A DNA stretch of 64,000 nucleotides. Origin: Dongia_B soli (lineage in GTDB: Bacteria; Pseudomonadota; Alphaproteobacteria; Dongiales; Dongiaceae). Each line of letters begins with the position of its first letter. The stretch's first letter is position 1. A program made the position numbers and the translations under genes. Positions 58,294 through 64,000 of this stretch are shown here, one piece after another. The stretch covers positions 1 to 64,000 of the forward strand of contig NZ_JAXCLW010000008.1 in the NCBI RefSeq assembly GCF_034044715.1, written 5' to 3'. Below the pieces are notes generated by a model that made no database searches, was not told the DNA's origin, and saw nothing but the letters and a program-made list of their open reading frames with translations.

Positions 58294-59715
58294 TCACGGC
58301 GCCTCCTCTGATGCTTTATGATACATCACGATTTCCACGCGGCGGTTTTGCGCGCGGCCGCTATCGGATGAATTGGAGGCGACCGGGCTGGTTTCGCCGA
58401 AGCCTTGCGCGCGGATGATGTCCGGGGCGATTCCTTTATCGATGAGGTAGCTCCTGACGGCCTCCGCCCGGTGCACGGAGAGGAACTCGTTATATAGGGC
58501 TTCTCCCCTATCATCCGTATGCCCGTTGACATCGACATAGCCAATGTCCTGCGGCACCCATCGATGGCTTTCCAGGTTGCGGTCGATTTCCTGCTTTGCA
58601 TCGTTTTTGAGAACGAAGGAATCGTGATCGAAGAGAACATCCGCATCCAGGCGTATGGTCTCCATCTTGGGAAGGGCAGATGGAACTGGACAGCTAACTT
58701 CGGCAAGCATGCTGCCTTTGCCCGATTGGCCGAATGTTCCCTTAACATTGAGGGTCACGTTGTCGACTTGAACCGAGATCGATTTTAAGCCGGTAACCCA
58801 CATATACTTGATGCCGCTTCGGCAAGATGGCTGGACAATCTGTCCGGCTGTGACCGCCTCTGGCAGCATCTTGCACTCTCCCATAAATCCACCGGTGCAA
58901 TCAGTTGTGCTGACGATGCAATCGCTCGCTTCCGCCGCGATACACTGCGTCCTGACGCATCCTTTGAACCGGTCGGCCTCTATTCCGAAAACGTAATAGT
59001 TCACCTCCTCGATACAGGATGTATTGAATTCCGGTGCAGGCTTACTGGCCGGCCCCTCCAGCCTGGTCGCTAAAAAGAAATATCCGGAGAACCGCCCGCC
59101 ATCCGGACTGATGGAGTTTATTGACTTGTATGTCTGGTTGGACCGGCGATCCTGAAGGTCGGCTTCAATGAGCAGATCGCCCGGCTTTATTTGCGTGGAT
59201 ATCGTCTGGGTCGCCATGGCGGATTGGCGAATCTCTGACGCATCTTTCGGTGTCAGCAGCGCGTTGGGTTGGCCTTCACTTATCTCAGAGTTAACCGATA
59301 TCGCTGAATCGAACATTCTGCCGGCGGCTTCCTCGGTATTGCTGACCATTCCCAAGTACCGGGATACTGTCCATTGCGCGGTGTCACTGAAGGCAGCGTT
59401 GAAATTGCGCCGCGCCATGCGGGTCATGGCCATGGCGGCATTGCTGGGCAGCAAAAAGCCATCGCAGGCCTTCCAGAGCGGCATCAGGTTTTCGGGCAAG
59501 AGCTTTTCCGGGATCGGCGGCTCTGTCGGCTTGCCGAAGGACGGCGCGAAATACATATCGTAAGCCGTTTCGCAGAGGCTCTGGCGCTGCTGATCGTTCT
59601 CGACTTGGGAAAGCTTCTGTTGAAAATCTTCAGGGCTTTGCGCGAAGACAGCATCCGGTAAAACACTGCTAGCAAGATAAAGCGCGATGCCGGCAACAGT
59701 ATATCGATAGGTCAT
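58294..59715 (-). CDS. OmpA-family (peptidoglycan-binding) secreted protein
   Basis: 473 aa. The start at 59715 has an excellent ribosome site (GAGGAGGT). A Sec signal peptide (MTYRYTVAGIALYLASSVLP, cut near DAVFAQ) is followed by a 320-residue region of unknown fold with an internal Cys cluster (CVRTQCIAAEASDCIV, TDCTGGFMGECKML). The C-terminal 120 residues are an OmpA domain: DADVLFDHDSFVLKNDAKQE, VNGHTDDRGEALYNEFLSVH and RAQGFGETSPVASNSSDSGR, which anchor to peptidoglycan. Its N-terminal domain is unlike porin barrels. It is preceded by a tiny membrane peptide gene 10 bp away. Confidence 0.85.
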   Translation of the reverse strand: MTYRYTVAGIALYLASSVLPDAVFAQSPEDFQQKLSQVENDQQRQSLCETAYDMYFAPSFGKPTEPPIPEKLLPENLMPLWKACDGFLLPSNAAMAMTRMARRNFNAAFSDTAQWTVSRYLGMVSNTEEAAGRMFDSAISVNSEISEGQPNALLTPKDASEIRQSAMATQTISTQIKPGDLLIEADLQDRRSNQTYKSINSISPDGGRFSGYFFLATRLEGPASKPAPEFNTSCIEEVNYYVFGIEADRFKGCVRTQCIAAEASDCIVSTTDCTGGFMGECKMLPEAVTAGQIVQPSCRSGIKYMWVTGLKSISVQVDNVTLNVKGTFGQSGKGSMLAEVSCPVPSALPKMETIRLDADVLFDHDSFVLKNDAKQEIDRNLESHRWVPQDIGYVDVNGHTDDRGEALYNEFLSVHRAEAVRSYLIDKGIAPDIIRAQGFGETSPVASNSSDSGRAQNRRVEIVMYHKASEEAP

Positions 59716-59725
59716 TACGACCTCC

Positions 59726-59809
59726 TCAACGCCGAACACTTAAAAGCAGGGCCAAGATGACGATCGTAACAAAGGCAATGACAAGACCGGCTGTTATCCA
59801 GTTTCCCAT
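59726..59809 (-). CDS. 27-residue single-span membrane peptide
   Basis: MGNWITAGLVIAFVTIVILA followed by LLLSVRR and stop. It has one hydrophobic helix of about 20 residues with positive charges at the C-terminal end. The ATG has a ribosome site, AGGAGG, at 59816-59821. Its stop overlaps the ribosome site of the OmpA-family gene and lies 10 bp from that start, so the two are probably translationally coupled. It is too short for standard gene finders. Function unknown; a helper or anchor for the OmpA-family protein is a reasonable guess. Confidence 0.65.
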   Translation of the reverse strand: MGNWITAGLVIAFVTIVILALLLSVRR

Positions 59810-60451
59810 GTCCAGCGCCTCCTGCGCGGCGGGACGAAGAGGCCGGCTATCGCCGGATCGGCAATGCGTCGCCAATCGTTCCGCCATCTTGCACTCGCAA
59901 CTGGATGATCGTGATAATGCCGGTGGAAGCAGTGCGTCGTGATCACGTCAAAAGTGATCTGGCTCAGGGACCAACAGCGATATTTTAGGTGAATGCCGCC
60001 CACCTGTCCCCAGGTGGTTAGTCCTCCGACCCATGCGCCAATGGATCTTGATATAACAAACTTCGAAACCGGTCTGCTTGGCCCGATGGCCCTTTCCCGT
60101 GGCTCTCTCTTCTGTCTCCATCCCGGACTTGCCGGCTTCAGGTGGCCAGAGGCCCTGCGATAGAAAGGGCTTCTGATTTTCATAAAAAGGTTCGATTGGT
60201 GTTTTCCCCATTCGGGAGCCAAGCTCCCGGCGAAGAGCGGCCCAACCGAACCCGCCGGTTGGCTCTATCTTCTTTCGACGGTGAGCCTAAATTATTTCAC
60301 ACAGAAATCGCTGTAATATTGTATAACGGGGAGAGCATCCGCCGGCGAGCCGACACCAGTTGGCCGCGACCGGTAGCACTGCATAAAGGAGAGTAAGCTG
60401 AGCGAGTCCAGGAACCGCTACGCCGCGCCGCCGCTGCGGCCGGGGGAAGAG
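59810..60451. other. Divergent control region between the OmpA operon and soeA
   Basis: About 640 bases. The soeA-proximal part is the intact counterpart of the decayed copy at 57800-58268. It holds a perfect small stem CCAACCG/CGGTTGG around 60241-60261 and a TATAAC box at 60322-60327, probably part of the soeA promoter. Conservation of this long leader between the copies hints at regulatory content, but I could not fit it to a known riboswitch. No gene is seen here apart from the possible early soeA start. Confidence 0.45.
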
Positions 60452-60540
60452 GTGATCGATACCGCGCCCGTGGTTCATGACCGGGTCGCCTACACCACCT
60501 GCTACATGTGCGCCTGCCGTTGCGGCATCAAAGTGCATCT
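60080..60540. repeat. Intact member of a ~470-bp direct repeat (soeA promoter and 5' end)
   Basis: Direct repeat with 57800-58268, both in the same orientation and separated by the OmpA-family operon (about 1.8 kb). The copies are strongly diverged in places but the block TTTCACACAGAAATCGCTGT is identical. Confidence 0.85.
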
Positions 60541-63334
60541 GCAGGATGGGCAGATCCGCTATATCGAGGGCAATCGCGATCATCCGGTGAATAAGGGCGT
60601 GCTCTGCGCCAAGGGTTCCGCCGGCATCATGACGCAGAACTCGCCGGCCAAATTGAAGAAGCCCTTGCTGCGCGTCGGCGAACGGGGGCAGGGGGAGTTC
60701 AAGGAGATCGAGTGGGAGGAGGCGCTGGCTCTGGCGAGTGACTGGCTCGGCCAGATCCGCGCGACCGATCCCAAGCGTCTTGCTTTCTTCACCGGCCGCG
60801 ACCAGAGCCAGGCCTTGACCGGCTGGTGGGCAACGCAATTCGGCACCCCCAATTACGCCGCCCACGGCGGTTTCTGCTCGGTCAATATGGCGGCTGGCGG
60901 GCTCTATTCCATCGGCGGCTCCTTCTGGGAATTCGGTGAGCCCGACTGGCACCGCACCCGCTATTTCATGCTCTTCGGCGTCGCCGAGGATCACGACAGC
61001 AACCCGATCAAGCTCGGCCTCGGCCATTTGAAGGGCCGCACGGGGGACGACCAAGCAAAGTTCGTCTCCGTCAATCCGGTGCGCACCGGCTATTCTGCCA
61101 TCGCCGATGAATGGATCGGCCTCGCCCCCGGCACTGACGGTCTTTTCGTCCTCGCGCTGGTGCATGAGCTGCTGCGCAACGACAAGATCGATCTCGATTT
61201 CCTGGTGCGCTATACCAACGCGGCCTGGCTCATCATCGATGCGCCGGGCAGTGCCGAACACGGCCTCTTCGCGCGCGATGCGGAAGGCGCGCCACTTTGC
61301 TGCGACCATCTCGTCGGCCATGCCGTCAATGCCCTGCTGCCCGGCGTGCAGCCGCGCCTGATCGGCAGGGTGACATTGCCGGAAGAGGTGTTCGGCGCCG
61401 GCAGGCAGGCGCGGCCGGTCTTCGACCTGCTCGCCGAGACCTATCTCGACCCGGCCTATGCGCCGGAGAATGTGGCACTGCGCATCGGCATATCGGCGGA
61501 GACCATCCGCCGCATTGCCGCCGAACTGGCCGAGGCCGCCTTCGAGCAGCAGATCGAACTCCCCATCGAATGGACCGACTGGGCCGGCCGCCGCCATGAC
61601 AAAGTGATCGGCCGCCCGGTTTCCATGCATGCCATGCGCGGCATCTCCGCCCATAGCAACGGCTTCCAGACCTGCCGCGCCATTCATCTCCTGCAGATGC
61701 TGCTGGGCTCCATCGATTGCCCCGGCGGCTTCCGCTACAAGCCGCCTTTCCCCCGGCCCGTGCCGCCGCCGGTCAAGCCGGCTTGGCGCTCCGCCCCCGA
61801 CCAGCCTTTGCCCGGCCCGCCGCTCGGTTTCCCCGAGGGTCCAGAAGACCTTCTGGTGGATGATGCCGGGAAGGCGCTGCGCATCGACAAGGCCTATTCC
61901 TGGGAGGCGCCGCTCGCCGCCCATGGCCTCATGCATATGGTCATCCACAATGCCTGGGCGGGCGATCCCTATCCGATCGACACGCTGTTCCTCTATATGG
62001 CGAACATGGCCTGGAACTCTGCCATGAACACCACCGGCACCATGCGGATGCTGACCGACAAGGACCCGGAAACCGGCGCCTATCGCATCCCCCATATCAT
62101 CTATGCCGATGCCTATTATTCCGAGACCGTGGCCTATGCCGATCTCGTCCTGCCCGACACCACCTATCTCGAGCGGCATGATTGCATCTCGCTGCTCGAC
62201 CGGCCGATCTGCGATGCCGAGGGCATGGCCGATTCCATCCGCCAGCCGGTGATCGAATTGGATCGCGACGTGCGGCCATTCCAGGATGTGCTGCTCGATC
62301 TCGGCGCGCGGCTAAAGCTGCCCGGCATGGTCAAGCAGGACGGCACGCCGCTTTATCCCGGCGGGCTCAAGGATTACATGGTGCATCATCAGCGCAAGCC
62401 CGGCATCGGCATGCTGGCCGGCTGGCGCGGCGCCGATGGCAGCCAGCATGGCAAGGGCGAACCCAATCCCGATCAGCTGCAGCGTTATATCGAGAATGGC
62501 TGTTTCTGGCGCGCCGAGATTCCGGAAAGCGCCCGCTATCTGCGCCATGCCAATCACGATTATTTCGACTGGGCGATCTCCATGGGCCTGATGGACCGGC
62601 CCGAGCAGATCGTGCTGCAGCTCTATAGCGAACCCTTGCAGCGCTTCCGCCTCGCCGCCGAGGGCCATGGCGAGGGCCAGCCGCCGGAGAGTGAGCGCGA
62701 GCGGCTACTCAGCTATTTCGATCCGCTGCCGATCTGGTACGCGCCTTTCGGCCAGAATGAATCCGAGATCGAGTTTCCGCTCCATGCCATCACCCAGCGG
62801 CCAATGCACATGTATCACTCCTGGGGTTCGCAGAATGCCTGGCTGCGGCAGATCCAAAGCGAGAACAAGCTCTATATCCATCACGCCACGGCGGCGCGGC
62901 TCGGCCTCAAGGACGGCGATTGGGTCTGGGTCGAGAGCGAGCATGGCGGCATCAAGGCGCCGCTGCAATTGATGGACGGCGTCAATCCGGATACGGTCTG
63001 GACCTGGAACGCCATCGGCAAACGGGCCGGGGCCTGGAATCTCAAGCCCGAAGCGGGGGAGGCGCAGCGCGGCTTCCTGCTGAACCATGTCATCTCCGAG
63101 CTTCTGCCGCCGCGGCCCGACGGCTATCGCTATGCCAATGCCGATCCCGTCACCGGCCAGGCCGCCTGGTACGATCTCAAGGTCCGCCTGCGCAAATGCG
63201 AGCCGGGTGAGGAGCGGCTGACCGAACCTCGCTTCTCGCCCCTGCAGCCGCCTTTGCCGGCGCCGGCCGAGACCTCACGCTATGGCCGCTTCTTTCGGCG
63301 CAAACGGGAAAAAGCCGGGGAGGGCGCGCAATGA
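60452..63334 (+). CDS. soeA: SoeA-like molybdopterin oxidoreductase, sulfite-oxidising catalytic subunit
   Basis: 960 aa, a DMSO-reductase-family enzyme carrying a bis-MGD molybdenum cofactor and one [4Fe-4S] cluster (Cys17, Cys20, Cys24, Cys52 in TTCYMCACRCG and GVLCAKG). It has no Tat signal, so it is cytoplasmic, as is SoeABC, which oxidises sulfite to sulfate and feeds electrons to quinone. Overall length and the C-terminal PLHAITQRPMHMYHSWGSQN segment fit SoeA. The GTG at 60452 follows GGGGGA; an in-frame CTG at 60398 after GGAG would add 18 residues that read as sensible protein. It overlaps soeB by 4 bp. Sulfite from Xsc would be its substrate. Confidence 0.82.
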   Translation: MIDTAPVVHDRVAYTTCYMCACRCGIKVHLQDGQIRYIEGNRDHPVNKGVLCAKGSAGIMTQNSPAKLKKPLLRVGERGQGEFKEIEWEEALALASDWLGQIRATDPKRLAFFTGRDQSQALTGWWATQFGTPNYAAHGGFCSVNMAAGGLYSIGGSFWEFGEPDWHRTRYFMLFGVAEDHDSNPIKLGLGHLKGRTGDDQAKFVSVNPVRTGYSAIADEWIGLAPGTDGLFVLALVHELLRNDKIDLDFLVRYTNAAWLIIDAPGSAEHGLFARDAEGAPLCCDHLVGHAVNALLPGVQPRLIGRVTLPEEVFGAGRQARPVFDLLAETYLDPAYAPENVALRIGISAETIRRIAAELAEAAFEQQIELPIEWTDWAGRRHDKVIGRPVSMHAMRGISAHSNGFQTCRAIHLLQMLLGSIDCPGGFRYKPPFPRPVPPPVKPAWRSAPDQPLPGPPLGFPEGPEDLLVDDAGKALRIDKAYSWEAPLAAHGLMHMVIHNAWAGDPYPIDTLFLYMANMAWNSAMNTTGTMRMLTDKDPETGAYRIPHIIYADAYYSETVAYADLVLPDTTYLERHDCISLLDRPICDAEGMADSIRQPVIELDRDVRPFQDVLLDLGARLKLPGMVKQDGTPLYPGGLKDYMVHHQRKPGIGMLAGWRGADGSQHGKGEPNPDQLQRYIENGCFWRAEIPESARYLRHANHDYFDWAISMGLMDRPEQIVLQLYSEPLQRFRLAAEGHGEGQPPESERERLLSYFDPLPIWYAPFGQNESEIEFPLHAITQRPMHMYHSWGSQNAWLRQIQSENKLYIHHATAARLGLKDGDWVWVESEHGGIKAPLQLMDGVNPDTVWTWNAIGKRAGAWNLKPEAGEAQRGFLLNHVISELLPPRPDGYRYANADPVTGQAAWYDLKVRLRKCEPGEERLTEPRFSPLQPPLPAPAETSRYGRFFRRKREKAGEGAQ

Positions 63335-64000
63335 CCTCGCTGCCGGAAAATCCCGCACCGCGCCGTCTCGGCCTCGTCATTGATCTCGATATCTGCGTCG
63401 GCTGTCATGCCTGTGCCGTCAATTGCAAGGAATGGAATAGCGGTGGCCATATGGCGCCGCTGACTGATCTCAACGCCTATGGCGATGCCCCGCGCGGCGT
63501 CTGGTTCAACCGCATCCACACCTTTGAGGTTGAGGCGGATGGCTCGGTCGAGGCGGAAGAGGGCGTCGGGGGGAGTTGCGGACGCACCGTGCATTTCCCG
63601 AAATCCTGCCTCCATTGCGAGACGCCCGATTGCGTCACCGTCTGCCCCACCGGCGCTTCCTATAAGCGCGCGGAGGATGGAATCGTCCTGGTCAATGAGG
63701 CGCTCTGCATCGGTTGCAAGCTCTGTTCCTGGGCCTGTCCCTATGGCGCCCGGGAATTCGATGAGGATGTCGGGGTGATGAAGAAATGCACCCTCTGTAT
63801 CGACAAGATCTATAACGAAAACCTGCCCGAAGCCGATCGCGTTCCGGCCTGCGTCGCCACCTGTCCGACCCATGCAAGGCATTTCGGCGACCTCGCCGAT
63901 CCCCAGTCCGATGTATCCATCCTGGTCGCCGAACGGGGCGGCTATGACCTGATGCCCGAACTCGGCTACCGCCCGACCAACAAATACCTACCGCCACGGC
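63331..64000 (+). CDS. soeB: SoeB-like four-cluster ferredoxin subunit (3' truncated by window)
   Basis: The ATG overlaps the soeA stop (ATGA), and the frame is open to the window end (223 codons). Four Cys groups of a NrfC/DmsB-type electron-transfer subunit are visible: DICVGCHACAVNCKEW, CLHCETPDCVTVCPTGAS, LCIGCKLCSWACPYG, and CTLCIDK with CVATCPTHARHFG. It would pass electrons from SoeA to the membrane subunit SoeC, expected next downstream outside this window. Confidence 0.88.
   Translation, partial: MTSLPENPAPRRLGLVIDLDICVGCHACAVNCKEWNSGGHMAPLTDLNAYGDAPRGVWFNRIHTFEVEADGSVEAEEGVGGSCGRTVHFPKSCLHCETPDCVTVCPTGASYKRAEDGIVLVNEALCIGCKLCSWACPYGAREFDEDVGVMKKCTLCIDKIYNENLPEADRVPACVATCPTHARHFGDLADPQSDVSILVAERGGYDLMPELGYRPTNKYLPPR

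Noticed and set aside
59810..60451. Possible molybdenum-cofactor riboswitch before soeA
   Set aside because: Placement before a molybdenum enzyme and long conserved leader made it attractive, but I could not match the conserved helices of the Moco element. A covariance-model search would decide.

Overview
The window is a high-GC chromosomal segment that looks alphaproteobacterial, most likely Rhodospirillales-like. The indications are general codon and GC character, a near-perfect EcfG-type stress promoter at 4558, an alphaproteobacterial-style palindromic intergenic repeat near 25.5 kb, and the style of the taurine, betaine and sulfite-oxidation genes. The genus cannot be fixed from sequence alone. 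No rRNA, tRNA or CRISPR array was seen.

Layout. 0-6.7 kb: small hypothetical and secreted proteins, transaldolase, an LTXXQ periplasmic protein, a stress block (two small proteins, a membrane protein, a ferritin-like protein) and an AraC regulator with a DUF2000 protein. 6.7-12.3 kb: ureidoglycolate lyase next to a four-gene BMP-type (nucleoside/purine-like) ABC importer, suggesting purine-derived nitrogen use. 12.4-32.4 kb: a sulfonate and methylamine block, with TauE/SafE exporter, acetate kinase, sulfoacetaldehyde acetyltransferase (Xsc), TauR-like regulator, PotFGHI-like ABC importer, class III aminotransferase, two covalent-FAD dimethylglycine/sarcosine dehydrogenase-like proteins and an MttB-family methyltransferase. 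Sulfite-oxidising SoeA and the start of SoeB lie at 60.4-64 kb. Read together, these could strip N-methyl groups from a methylated taurine, transaminate it, cleave off sulfite and export or oxidise the sulfite.

33.9-38.1 kb: a compact arsenic-resistance island (ArsR, ArsC, Acr3, a frameshifted flavoprotein, a second ArsR) sits between an intact AraC/GlxA-family regulator and a diverged remnant of that type of gene's 3' end. This is the geometry left by an element inserting at the 3' end of a gene. 38-52 kb is mostly ordinary accessory metabolism: LysR, MFS, SelO, HxlR, OsmC, SDRs, an AsnB-like amidotransferase, DUF488, a 2OG-Fe(II) oxygenase, DUF3750 and a poly-gamma-glutamate hydrolase.

52.7-57.7 kb is a visibly AT-richer defence island on the minus strand: SIR2-APAZ protein, short prokaryotic Argonaute (4-bp overlap), then a reverse transcriptase 58 bp downstream. 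The first two match the SPARSA type of short-Ago abortive-infection system. The adjacent reverse transcriptase is unusual and carries a 7-bp tandem duplication that breaks its frame. The island is bordered on the left by a decayed SDR copy and on the right by a decayed copy of the soeA promoter and 5' end. An OmpA-family operon with a 27-residue membrane peptide lies between that copy and the intact soeA.

Several genes are broken by small indels: a membrane-protein locus at 13.2-14.5 kb (17-bp duplication plus another shift), the ars flavoprotein (one T missing from a run) and the reverse transcriptase.
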